Shown here: piece by piece, positions 1-7,552 of the stretch
Layout: each line of letters starts with the position of its first letter
Numbering within the stretch: the stretch's first letter is position 1
DNA from: Spirochaetaceae bacterium
Lineage (GTDB): Bacteria > Spirochaetota > Spirochaetia > DSM-27196 > PWMO01
Direction: 5' to 3'
Length of the DNA stretch: 18,360 nt
NCBI GenBank assembly: GCA_003558175.1
Contig: PWMO01000328.1
Span: forward strand, 1 to 18,360
Position numbers and translations under genes: made by a program
Notes under the pieces: model-generated
Told to the model about the DNA's origin: nothing
Database searches by the model: none
What the model saw: the letters and a program-made list of their open reading frames with translations, nothing else

Positions 1-30
1 CAGGGGGATGATGCGTCTCATACCCCACAC
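1..30 (-). other. Possible 5' end of a further minus-strand gene
   Basis: After the stop of the second Lol-type permease, the minus strand shows a strong Shine-Dalgarno-like AGGAGG (plus 46-51). It is followed by an in-frame GTG (28-30) and ATG (19-21) opening a frame that begins MRRIIPL and leaves the window. The spacing from AGGAGG to GTG is about 15 bases, longer than ideal, and only a few codons are visible. Product cannot be named. The rest of 31-83 holds no other signal I can support. Confidence 0.2.
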
Positions 31-83
31 TACTACCCGGTTTTGCCTCCTGATTGCGTTTTCACCAAGCTTCGTTGCAGTAA

Positions 84-1469
84 CTAATGTTTGCGGAGGA
101 CGTCTATTGGGCGAATGGACGCGGCGCGACGCGCAGGTATCCACGCGGCGAGCGACGACAGCCCAATCGCGAGCGCCGCGGCGCCGACCAGCTCGGGAAG
201 ACTCACACTCACCGGCAACCGTTCAAGGTAGTGCTCCGAATGAAACAGACTCAGTTCCGCCGTCACGCCGATACCGAACGGAGAGACCAGCCGCGCGCCC
301 AGTCCGATCATCGCGTTTACCGTCCACTCAATGCCCAAAAGAATCTCGTTCACATTGATCGAGGCCGTCAGCCCGATCGCAGTACCCACGATCGCACCAA
401 CAACGCCGGCAAAGAAGCCGCATAACACGAACACCAACGCAATCGCGCCGGGAGTGGCACCGGTGCTCTTGAGGATCGCAATCTCCGGCCGCTTCTCGAT
501 TATCAACATGACCATACTCGACGAGATATTCACTGCCGCGACACAGACGATGAGCGACATGATGAACACCAGCAGGTTCTTGGTGGTAAGAAACGACATA
601 TAGCGCGAGCGCTCGAGGTCGTACCATGAAAAAAGCCGCCAGGACGGGCCAAGACTATTGCGAATAGATGTGACGAGCTGCGTTGCAGCCGGGTCGCCGC
701 GCGGAGAGAATAACGGATTACGGATGCCGTACGGATCGTCGATCTTGATGCCGATAATCTGACGCGCCGTAGTCGCCGGCAGAACCTGCAGCCCGCGCTC
801 GAGCGGGATGTACACCCAGAGACGATCGAGGTCCTGATATCCCGTCGAGACAATCCCGGTAACGGTGAAGCGGCTGATTCGTGGCAGGAACGCCCCCCCC
901 GGACCGGGGCGTACCGTCAGCAGACGCACCGGATCACCCGGCTGCACGTCGAGCCGGAGCGCAATCTGGGCGCCAAGCACAATCGGGCTTCCTGAGCCCT
1001 CCCGCTGCTCTTCTCCGGCTCCAGGGACGGACGCCGGCTCACCCAGATCGAACGCACCCGCCTCGACCTCCATGTAGTCGCGAAACCTGTCGTCAGTCTG
1101 CCAGACTCCTGGGGTCACCGCGCGAACGGTAGCGCCGGTTCGTCCGGCATCCGAGTATAACAGCCCGATTCCCTGGCGCTCGCTGATGGTTGCGGTCACA
1201 CCGGGAAACTCAGCCAGACGACTACGCACTGCCTCAAGCTCCGCAGCAGTCGCATCCGCGCTGCCGATTGCCTGCAGGTGGTACGTTCCGGTCTCAATGA
1301 AGCGCGATGTGATGCCCTGAATCATGCCGTCCGAGACCTGCAGCACCACCACCAGTGGGACCAGACTCAGGCCGACGGCCACAACCGCCGAACGGATTCG
1401 CCCCGGCTGTCCGTCGCGACGTCCGAAAAGCATGCGCACAGCCAGGAACAGGCAGGATCTGAAGGTCAT
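84..1469 (-). CDS. LolC/LolE-type lipoprotein-releasing ABC permease (second copy)
   Basis: Inner-membrane permease subunit (461 aa) of the type that, with LolD, extracts outer-membrane lipoproteins from the inner membrane and passes them to LolA. Visible architecture is that of the family: an N-terminal membrane segment (about residues 27-48), a large MacB-like extracytoplasmic domain (about 50-295), then three C-terminal membrane segments forming the FtsX domain. The cytoplasmic loop carries the family signature EIAILKSTGATP, and the protein ends ARRAASIRPIDVLRKH, the usual close of LolC/E proteins. Its ATG overlaps the LolD stop by four bases (ATGA, 1466-1469), so translation is probably coupled. 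Whether this is the LolC-like or the LolE-like partner cannot be decided by eye. A general MacB/FtsX-type exporter permease is the alternative, but the flanking gene order favours Lol. Confidence 0.88.
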   Translation of the reverse strand: MTFRSCLFLAVRMLFGRRDGQPGRIRSAVVAVGLSLVPLVVVLQVSDGMIQGITSRFIETGTYHLQAIGSADATAAELEAVRSRLAEFPGVTATISERQGIGLLYSDAGRTGATVRAVTPGVWQTDDRFRDYMEVEAGAFDLGEPASVPGAGEEQREGSGSPIVLGAQIALRLDVQPGDPVRLLTVRPGPGGAFLPRISRFTVTGIVSTGYQDLDRLWVYIPLERGLQVLPATTARQIIGIKIDDPYGIRNPLFSPRGDPAATQLVTSIRNSLGPSWRLFSWYDLERSRYMSFLTTKNLLVFIMSLIVCVAAVNISSSMVMLIIEKRPEIAILKSTGATPGAIALVFVLCGFFAGVVGAIVGTAIGLTASINVNEILLGIEWTVNAMIGLGARLVSPFGIGVTAELSLFHSEHYLERLPVSVSLPELVGAAALAIGLSSLAAWIPARRAASIRPIDVLRKH

Positions 1470-2161
1470 ACCGGTTTGAGAACTCCATGCTCGAGCACGA
1501 GGTGACGGTCTGCGTGCGAAGCGAGCGCCCGATCGTGGGTCACAAGCAACAGCGTCTTTGCCCGGCCGCGAACAAGGTCAAAGAGCATTTGCTGCACCAC
1601 GGCCGAATTCCGTTCATCGAGGTTGCCCGTCGGTTCGTCGGCCAGTACGACCTCCGGATCGTTAATGAGCGCGCGAGCGACCGCAACGCGTTGCCGCTCA
1701 CCGCCGGATAATTGACTCGGAAAATGCTCGACACGTTGTTCCAGTCCGACCGCCGCCAGCAGCTCACGCGCACGCGCGGTCGCCTCGCGTTTGCTGGTTC
1801 CGACCATGTAGGCGGGAAGCATTACGTTCTCGAGCGCAGTGAAATCCTTCAACAGGTAGTGGAACTGAAACACCAGGCCCAGCGAATGCGCACGGTAGGT
1901 TGCCGCTTCGAACTCGTCCAGCGTGTGCACCCGGTATCCGGCTACCTGCACCGTTCCGCCGCCCACCGCCTCCAGGCCGCCGACAATATTGAGCAGTGTG
2001 CTTTTGCCGGAGCCGCTCTCGCCGGTGATCACCACAACACTGCCCTCGGCAGCTGCAAGCTGTACATCCACGAGCACGGAAACCTGCTCGCCACCAGTAA
2101 CAAAGACTTTGGAGACGTGATCGAGGCGCACGATCTGTGCCGTGGTTGTACTATCGGTCAT
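1466..2161 (-). CDS. lolD: LolD-type ABC transporter ATP-binding protein
   Basis: Cytoplasmic ATPase (231 aa) powering the adjacent permeases. All nucleotide-binding motifs are intact: Walker A GESGSGKST (about 47-55), Q-loop in VFQFHYLLKDFTALENVMLP (Q99), ABC signature LSGGERQR (151-158), Walker B VVLADEPTGNLD (171-182) and the switch His in VTHD (about H209). The FQFHYLL...ENVMLP and ADEPTGNLD wording is typical of the LolD/MacB/FtsE group. It sits between two LolC/E-type permeases: 39 bases after the first, and overlapping the second by ATGA. The ATG at 2159-2161 has only a weak GGGA upstream, so expression may rely on coupling to the preceding gene. MacB-type ATPase is the main alternative name. 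Confidence 0.92.
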   Translation of the reverse strand: MTDSTTTAQIVRLDHVSKVFVTGGEQVSVLVDVQLAAAEGSVVVITGESGSGKSTLLNIVGGLEAVGGGTVQVAGYRVHTLDEFEAATYRAHSLGLVFQFHYLLKDFTALENVMLPAYMVGTSKREATARARELLAAVGLEQRVEHFPSQLSGGERQRVAVARALINDPEVVLADEPTGNLDERNSAVVQQMLFDLVRGRAKTLLLVTHDRALASHADRHLVLEHGVLKPV

Positions 2162-2182
2162 TGGCAGTTCCCATCGCTTTCT

Positions 2183-2212
2183 TCATTGGTAGCGCATCCA
2201 TCATTGGTAGCG
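2183..2212 (-). repeat. Short direct duplication at the end of the first permease gene
   Basis: The 12-base word TCATTGGTAGCG occurs at 2183-2194 and again at 2201-2212 (period 18). The right copy encodes the last codons and stop (RYQ, TGA) of the permease gene; the left copy lies in the 39-base gap before lolD. A related CTGCCAATGA word forms the lolD start. This looks like a small slippage duplication around the stop codon; no function is evident. Confidence 0.6.
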
Positions 2213-3505
2213 TAACACCTCTGCCGGTTTTATTCTCGTGATCTGGCGCGAGACCGCCAGCGCCGCAAGCCCGCCGGATAGCAGTGCAAATAGAAAGATT
2301 CCGGCCACTTCCCAGAAAAAGACGCGGCTGGGAACTTCCATGATATAGAAGTAGGTTGGTGAGAAGATCGAGAAGTCGGCTCCCACCGAGATTCCCAATG
2401 GCCACAGCGCCGCACCAACCAGGTCGGCGAGTGTGTTCACCACCGCCTCTGCAGCCGCGAAGACAGTGTTGATGTTTGCTGCAACCGCCAGACCGGCGGT
2501 CATTCCCAGGAAACCACCTGAAAGACCGATAATCAGTCCCTCGATGATAAACACAAGCTGGACGCTGTGCGGTGGTGCGCCGAGCGCCTTCAATACCCCG
2601 ATCTCTTCGCTCCGTTCATGGACGCTGCGTCGAAGCGACTGATAGATGTTGGCACCCACAACTACGAAAATCAGCCCGATCAGGAAGCTCATCATGAGCT
2701 TCTCGACACGAAGCGCACCGAAGATAGACCGGTTATACTCGCGCCAGGAGACGACCTGTGCCCCGGCTGGAGCGACAAGCTCGGCAACACGGGCGCCTAC
2801 CCGCCGGTCTGCAAACCGGTCCGACAGTTTAATTCCCCAGACCGGCACTTCATCAACTTCAAAGTTCTGCGCTGCGGACACCAGCGATATAAACCCCCAG
2901 GTGCGATCGTAGTCCAGAAACCCGGTGTGAAACAGACCCGATACCCGGAGTGTCGCTTCACGCGGACGACGCACATCAAGGTCTCCGCCGGACACGCTGA
3001 GGAAGCTCACCTGATCGCCAACGGTAACACCAAGCGCACGCGCAAGCTCAGCTCCCAGTACAATCGAGTCTTCTCGGTCAAGGTCAAACCGGCCGCGGAC
3101 GATCGAGAGGTGATCTCGGAGCCCCGAATCGAGTTGCATGACGTTCCGCGGAACACCACGCAGCATCACCGCCTGCGGTTCACCAAATAGACCGCGCCCA
3201 AGGCTCTGCAGCTCGACAAACGGTACAACGGCGTCAACTCCGGGAAGGCTTCGGATCTGTTCTTGAAGCGCTTCGCTCGGTTCAGCGGCCGGGCCACCTT
3301 CTACGCGCAGGTGATACGAATTGACCTCCAGAATTCCCTCGATTGTACTCATTTGGAACCCGTTCATGACCGCCAGCACGGCCACCAGTGTCATTACGCC
3401 AACCGCCAGACCGGTTACCGATAACAGCGCGGCAGCGTGTCCTTTCTCGCGGCGCCGCGTTCGAAAGTGGCGCCGGGCAATATATAGAATCCAATCAATC
3501 CGCAT
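2201..3505 (-). CDS. LolC/LolE-type lipoprotein-releasing ABC permease (first copy)
   Basis: First of two homologous permease subunits (434 aa) around lolD, expected to form a heterodimer in the inner membrane. The N-terminus MRIDWILYIARRHF is the typical LolC/E opening. It is followed by a membrane segment (about 22-46), an extracytoplasmic MacB-like domain with the usual GRGLFGEPQAVMLRGV and VVLGAELARALGV-like elements, and three C-terminal membrane segments. The coupling loop is EEIGVLKALGAPP. It ends TRIKPAEVLRYQ, as LolC/E proteins do. The frame is open upstream to 3541, but ATG 3505 is preferred: it follows GGAG at 5-base spacing and gives the conserved N-terminus. It lies 102 bases after the upstream gene; that gap holds a GC-rich inverted repeat (GCTCC-GCT-GGAGC) without a T-run, so I do not call a terminator. 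Confidence 0.9.
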   Translation of the reverse strand: MRIDWILYIARRHFRTRRREKGHAAALLSVTGLAVGVMTLVAVLAVMNGFQMSTIEGILEVNSYHLRVEGGPAAEPSEALQEQIRSLPGVDAVVPFVELQSLGRGLFGEPQAVMLRGVPRNVMQLDSGLRDHLSIVRGRFDLDREDSIVLGAELARALGVTVGDQVSFLSVSGGDLDVRRPREATLRVSGLFHTGFLDYDRTWGFISLVSAAQNFEVDEVPVWGIKLSDRFADRRVGARVAELVAPAGAQVVSWREYNRSIFGALRVEKLMMSFLIGLIFVVVGANIYQSLRRSVHERSEEIGVLKALGAPPHSVQLVFIIEGLIIGLSGGFLGMTAGLAVAANINTVFAAAEAVVNTLADLVGAALWPLGISVGADFSIFSPTYFYIMEVPSRVFFWEVAGIFLFALLSGGLAALAVSRQITRIKPAEVLRYQ

Positions 3506-3607
3506 GCTCACTCCATCGCAACCCGAAACCAGAACCCGCATCGTCGCGACACGTTCCCGGCCGCTCCCGGCACGATCGCGGCGCGCTCCAGCGGAGCAGG
3601 CGGCGCG

Positions 3608-4621
3608 TTACCGTCGGCGCGCCGGCTCGGCGTCGCGAACGACTTCACGCCCGACCTCTTCATCATTGCGGTAATGCAGCTTCAGAATCAATACGCCGGC
3701 CCGGTAACGCTCCTCGGTCCGGCTTTCGGGTCCCGTGTGGACGATACGGCGCTGCAGCTGATCGTTCAAGCGCTCCTCCTGGACCGCCAGCGAACCATCA
3801 TCCCCGTAATCAAACCGAACCACGCGCCGTCTCCTACCTTCAGTCGTGATTTCTTCCACCACGCCGTGCGGTCCGTACCGCATGTCGGTTTGCCGCACCG
3901 TGCGCTCCCCGCGAGTAACCGTGATGGACACCGGTCGCTGTTGACGATCGAAACTCTCCACAGTCAGCGTGTTGGTCGTGTGGTCGTGCGTCTCAACTCG
4001 AACAATCTGCGTCGTGGCGTTCCGGTAGTAGTAGCGGGTGCTGGAGACGAGCTCGCCGCGTTTCAGCTGCTCGGTGCGCTCGAGACGATGAAGATCATCA
4101 TAACGAAGTCGTTCCAGTACATCAGCGCTCGCATGCAATTCTTCAAGCAGGCGGCCACGCACGAAGACGTAGCGTGAACTGCGTTCGGTGGAATCGGTAT
4201 AGGCTCTGCTGACTTCGCGCAGCATCCCATCCGCAGTGTACGAATACCGATCTACAGACATCAGCTCATCGTCAACATAACGCCGCGCTTCACTTCGGCG
4301 TCCAGCCAGGTAGCGATACTCAAACCGCTCGACCACGTCCGAATCGGTCTCGCGACGCTGCTCTGAGACGAGCAGACCGTTGTGATAGAGAGACCGAGTG
4401 ATCTCGTAGTCCGACTGCTCCAGCAGCAACACCCAACTGTACGCGCCCCGTCGCTGCGCGCTGATCGACTGCAGCTCGGCCCCATCGGCATTCGAGCGGT
4501 ACCACCGCTCATTGGGGTGGTTTGAAGCGGCGGGGGGCTGAGCGAAGAGCGACACGGCGCCCGGCCCAACCAACACCGACAGAAGCAGCGAGAGAATACC
4601 GAGTGCTGCGGCCGCCTTCAC
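3608..4621 (-). CDS. Exported repeat protein of unknown function
   Basis: 337 aa, not recognised as a named protein. It begins with a clear signal peptide (MKAAAALGILSLLLSVLVGP...SLFA, predicted cleavage near A27-Q28) with no lipobox Cys, so it should be released to the periplasm or beyond. The rest is a chain of charged beta-hairpin-like units of about 20-25 residues rich in Tyr/Arg/Glu, such as ERFEYRYLAGRRSEARRY, RLRYDDLHRLERTEQLKRGE and VRFDYGDDGSLAVQEERL. This resembles YD/MORN-like or YwqK-like repeats. The GTG start (4621) has GGAG seven bases upstream and lies only 12 bases after the ftsY stop, so it is probably co-transcribed with ftsY and the Lol genes. A role in envelope or lipoprotein biology is guessed from position only. 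Confidence 0.8.
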   Translation of the reverse strand: MKAAAALGILSLLLSVLVGPGAVSLFAQPPAASNHPNERWYRSNADGAELQSISAQRRGAYSWVLLLEQSDYEITRSLYHNGLLVSEQRRETDSDVVERFEYRYLAGRRSEARRYVDDELMSVDRYSYTADGMLREVSRAYTDSTERSSRYVFVRGRLLEELHASADVLERLRYDDLHRLERTEQLKRGELVSSTRYYYRNATTQIVRVETHDHTTNTLTVESFDRQQRPVSITVTRGERTVRQTDMRYGPHGVVEEITTEGRRRRVVRFDYGDDGSLAVQEERLNDQLQRRIVHTGPESRTEERYRAGVLILKLHYRNDEEVGREVVRDAEPARRR

Positions 4622-4633
4622 GCGTTGTCTCCG

Positions 4634-5515
4634 TTACTGTTCCTGCAGGGAGAGGAGATCGTTCACGTAGGTCGCAGCATCGAATGGCCGCAGGTCTTCG
4701 TAGCGCTCGCCACTTCCAACAAATGCGAACGGAACGCCAAGAGTTCGACAGATTGGCACCACAATACCTCCCTTCGCGGTAGAGTCGTACTTGGCCAGGA
4801 CTGCACCGTCGACCCCAACCGACTCGTGGAAGATCTCCGCCTGCCTCAGACCGTTCTGCCCGGTGGTTGCGTCAATAACCAGCAGCTTGCGGTAGACAGC
4901 GTCGGCCGCTCGCCCCTTGACGATGCGGTCGATCTTCTGCAGCTCGGCAACCAGGTGCGCTTTGTTGTGCATGCGTCCGGCGGTGTCGGCGAGCACGACC
5001 CGTTCACCGCGACTGACCGCGCTCTGCAGCGCGTCGTAGATGACTGCACCCGGATCACCGCCCTGCGCCTGACGTACCAGTCGCACCGCGAGCCGCTCGG
5101 CGTGTACTGCCAGCTGATCGATCGCCGCCGCGCGAAAGGTATCTCCGGCGGCAAGCACCACCGGACCACTGCGGCACGCGTGCTGAAAGTAGTGCGCCAG
5201 CTTCGCGATGGTGGTTGTTTTGCCGACGCCGTTGACACCCAGAACCAGGTACACATTCAACCGCTCCTGGTCGGGCGATAGATCGGTTGACTTGACGTAT
5301 TTCAGCAGTATATCGCGCAGCGCGTGCCGCAACGCCACCTCGCTGTCGAGCCGGGCCCTCTTCGCTACGGCGCGCAACTCCTGCGAGACTTCCATCGCAG
5401 CGGATGCACCCAGGTCCGCTTCGACAAGCGAATCCTCCAGCTCTTCGAAAAACTCATCATCGGCCACACCGATGCCGAATATCTGCTTCAGCCTGGCCGA
5501 AAGACCTTTCTTCAT
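4634..5515 (-). CDS. ftsY: Signal recognition particle receptor FtsY
   Basis: SRP-receptor GTPase (293 aa) that docks ribosome-nascent chain-SRP complexes at the membrane. The N-domain helix bundle (about 1-80, with EELEDSLVEADLG) is followed by the G-domain. G1 is GVNGVGKTTTIAKLA (93-107), the insertion-box element is DTFRAAA (125-131), G3 is DTAGRMHNK (177-185) and G4 is AKYDSTAKGG (241-250), with a closing GSGERYEDLRPF. It lacks the long acidic A-domain of E. coli FtsY, like many bacterial versions. G4 reads AKYD where TKLD is usual; Lys and Asp are kept. ATG 5515 has GAGGAG eight bases upstream. It follows the PEGA gene by 90 bases and precedes an exported-protein gene by 12. Ffh is excluded by the absence of a C-terminal M-domain. 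Confidence 0.96.
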   Translation of the reverse strand: MKKGLSARLKQIFGIGVADDEFFEELEDSLVEADLGASAAMEVSQELRAVAKRARLDSEVALRHALRDILLKYVKSTDLSPDQERLNVYLVLGVNGVGKTTTIAKLAHYFQHACRSGPVVLAAGDTFRAAAIDQLAVHAERLAVRLVRQAQGGDPGAVIYDALQSAVSRGERVVLADTAGRMHNKAHLVAELQKIDRIVKGRAADAVYRKLLVIDATTGQNGLRQAEIFHESVGVDGAVLAKYDSTAKGGIVVPICRTLGVPFAFVGSGERYEDLRPFDAATYVNDLLSLQEQ

Positions 5516-5549
5516 TGATGCAACTCCTCAGGCTCACATAACCCCAAGT

Positions 5550-5593
5550 GACCTCGCGTCCGGACCTTGCGGTGCGTCGGGACCTCGCGGTGC
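5550..5593. repeat. Imperfect 18-bp tandem repeat upstream of ftsY
   Basis: Two adjacent 18-base copies (5558-5575 and 5576-5593) match at 16 of 18 positions, with a partial third copy (GACCTCGC) at 5550-5557. They fill most of the 90-base gap between the PEGA gene and ftsY. No terminator or promoter is clear there; function unknown. Confidence 0.6.
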
Positions 5594-5605
5594 GATACGC
5601 TCGAT

Positions 5606-7108
5606 TCAGTGAAAATGGTACGACTCTGCCGCGCGGATGTACCGTACCAGCTGTATCGCCATGTTGACAAACAGCCCGGTGCTCACCCCGACACTCACCC
5701 AGTACGCCCCCTGGACGGTGTTTGCAAGTCCGACCAATCGATCCGCTTCGCCGGAATCGAGATTCGGCGGAGTCCCTGCAGCAAAGAACGTCGCGAGATT
5801 ATCATACACACCGTAAAGAATGATAGGCACCGGCAGCGACACCACGAAGAAACCCAAAGAACGATAGAAACGGTCACGCTGCTCCAGCGTCAACTCGCTC
5901 CACCCGATCACGTCCGGTGCGAGCCGGCGCGAGATCCGTTCGGGCGAATCGGTCTGCAGCGGGAAGCGGGACGCGTGAAATCCTTCCCGTTGCAGGACCA
6001 CGGTGGTGGGACGCCGCGGTCTGGCAACCTCGGACGGCGTTCGTCCGACCCATATCGAATCAACGTAGATATCCGCCCCCGTCGGCTCACTGTCTATAAT
6101 GATGGCTTCGCTGACCGCGAGGGGAAAAGTTACCTCCGTCTCAGCTCGCTCAAACGGCAGCAGAACGACGGTCTCGATCCGCTCGCGGTTCTCGTGAGTT
6201 ACCCTGACTTCCCTCGGTCCCGGCTCCAGGTAGTTGACCGTCACGGAACCAAAACCGTGCAGCACTCCGTCGACCTGGACCGCCGCGTCGCTTTCCGAGG
6301 AACGAACGGTGAGGTGTGCCCATTGCCTCCCCAGCACCGCTTCCGCCGCCCGGTCGATCAGACGGTCGATCTGTTGGGCGATCTCCTCCGGACGCAAGAC
6401 CAGCGTCTCCTGCAGCACGGTCCGTTCTCGCGCCGCGCAATATCCAAACAGTTCCAGTATGAGGAATTCGCCGTCGAGCCGTTCAACCGTTCCGGAGATG
6501 ACAAAGTCCAGTCGTCCCTCGCGTGCGGCCATCCGCGCCGAGCTGCTGGCGGGCAGCAGCTCGCCCGCACCGGGGCGAAGTTCAACCGGCTTCACTCCAG
6601 CTACTTCTATCCGCTCGGCGTTCAGCTCGGCGAGTCGCCGGTACTCGCGCCGCGCCGTCGCGACGCGCTCATCAGCCGATTCAAGCCGCTCTGCGCGTGT
6701 CTCCGCTGTAATGTCGGCAAACAACAGTCGGTCGCGAGTGCGTATCTCCCGGTCGAGCGCGCGCCCGGCCGCCAGGCGCGCGCCGTCCAGAACCTGGTGG
6801 CTGCGCGCGTCACGCTCGTCCGAGTCAAGCCGATGTTCACGTAACCCGGAGAGAGCATCCAGAAGCAGCAACGGAACCGTCCTTCCGAGCGACACCTCCT
6901 CCGGCAACAGATCCACGGTATCGAACGGCAGCACCCCGACGCGCCACGTTTCGCGTTCATCCCGCGGCGGTTCCGGCGCTTCCGGTTGCGCACGCGCATG
7001 CACCTCGACCGACGCCGCCGCCCCCAGCAATAGCAACAGGCAGAGCACCCGCAGCGATGTGCGCACGGGAGTACGCTCGGGAGTGCATGCAGGAGTGCGC
7101 GTCGTCAT
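5606..7108 (-). CDS. Exported/membrane protein with tandem PEGA domains
   Basis: About 500 aa, not a named protein. After an Arg-rich leader there is a hydrophobic stretch (about 20-34) and an AHARA-type cleavage site. Next comes a domain starting WRVGVLPFDTV (about 55-260), resembling the opening strand of TolB-N/CsgG-like exported proteins and including a charged, probably coiled-coil helix (about 130-165). Two PEGA-like beta domains follow: about 265-315 (AVQVDGVLHGFGSVTV) and 335-380 (IIIDSEPTGADIYVDSIWVG, then TPSEV). Two membrane segments lie near the C-terminus (about 418-436 and 466-486). PEGA domains usually sit in the periplasm or at the envelope surface, so this may be a membrane-tethered periplasmic protein; its role is not known. 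The start is ATG 7108 or the adjacent GTG 7111; no well-spaced ribosome site precedes either. It lies 72 bases after the receiver gene. Confidence 0.8.
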   Translation of the reverse strand: MTTRTPACTPERTPVRTSLRVLCLLLLLGAAASVEVHARAQPEAPEPPRDERETWRVGVLPFDTVDLLPEEVSLGRTVPLLLLDALSGLREHRLDSDERDARSHQVLDGARLAAGRALDREIRTRDRLLFADITAETRAERLESADERVATARREYRRLAELNAERIEVAGVKPVELRPGAGELLPASSSARMAAREGRLDFVISGTVERLDGEFLILELFGYCAARERTVLQETLVLRPEEIAQQIDRLIDRAAEAVLGRQWAHLTVRSSESDAAVQVDGVLHGFGSVTVNYLEPGPREVRVTHENRERIETVVLLPFERAETEVTFPLAVSEAIIIDSEPTGADIYVDSIWVGRTPSEVARPRRPTTVVLQREGFHASRFPLQTDSPERISRRLAPDVIGWSELTLEQRDRFYRSLGFFVVSLPVPIILYGVYDNLATFFAAGTPPNLDSGEADRLVGLANTVQGAYWVSVGVSTGLFVNMAIQLVRYIRAAESYHFH

Positions 7109-7183
7109 CACCTCAACGTTCTCATAAGGACGCCATCGCCTTCACATTTTTCACTTCACGCTTCCGCTCTCGCCTCGCCGGCT

Positions 7184-7552
7184 TCACACAGCTGCCACCC
7201 GCTCCAGCGCCGAGACCACCCGTTCGGATCGAAACGGCTTTACGATGAAGTCGCGCGCACCGAGCTGGATGGCACGCACGATCATCGCTTGTTCCCCCAG
7301 CGCACTGCACATGATGACGTTGGACATCGGGTCGAGGCGGCGCAGGCGTTGCAGCGTGGTGAGGCCGTCGAGTACCGGCATCACGATGTCGAGCAGCACG
7401 ACGTCCGGCCGCTTCGCCCGGTAACAGGCGATAGCCTGTTCGCCGTTCTCCGCCTCGGCAACAATCCGAAACGGTGTACCCTGCAATGCGTCACGGATCG
7501 CCTGCCGCATGAACGGAAGATCATCGACTACCAGCACTCGCAACTCGCTCAT
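7184..7552 (-). CDS. CheY-like single-domain response regulator
   Basis: A stand-alone receiver domain (122 aa) with no output domain. All phosphotransfer residues are present: acidic pair D10-D11 (VLVVDD), phospho-acceptor D55 (VVLLDIVMP), S83 (IMCSALG) and K105 (FIVKPF). It is predicted to be phosphorylated by a histidine kinase and to act by protein contact, as CheY does at the flagellar motor; the true partner is unknown because no che or fli gene is in the window. The frame is open to a GTG at 7570, but ATG 7552 is preferred because it makes an ATGA overlap with the prfB stop (7549-7552) and gives the standard [11 protein letters not shown] opening. Expression is therefore probably coupled to prfB. 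The symbol cheY is withheld because motor function is not shown. Confidence 0.92.
   Translation of the reverse strand: MSELRVLVVDDLPFMRQAIRDALQGTPFRIVAEAENGEQAIACYRAKRPDVVLLDIVMPVLDGLTTLQRLRRLDPMSNVIMCSALGEQAMIVRAIQLGARDFIVKPFRSERVVSALERVAAV

Noticed and set aside
3506..3607. GC-rich inverted repeat before the first permease gene as a terminator
   Set aside because: The stem GCTCC/GGAGC is short, has no T-tract, and sits in a GC-rich gap where such stems arise by chance.
5567..7127. Long plus-strand open frames (up to 425 and 297 codons) opposite the PEGA gene
   Set aside because: They are antisense shadows of a GC-rich coding gene: low-complexity Arg/Ser-rich translations, no motifs, no ribosome sites, and the minus strand has signal peptide and PEGA domains.
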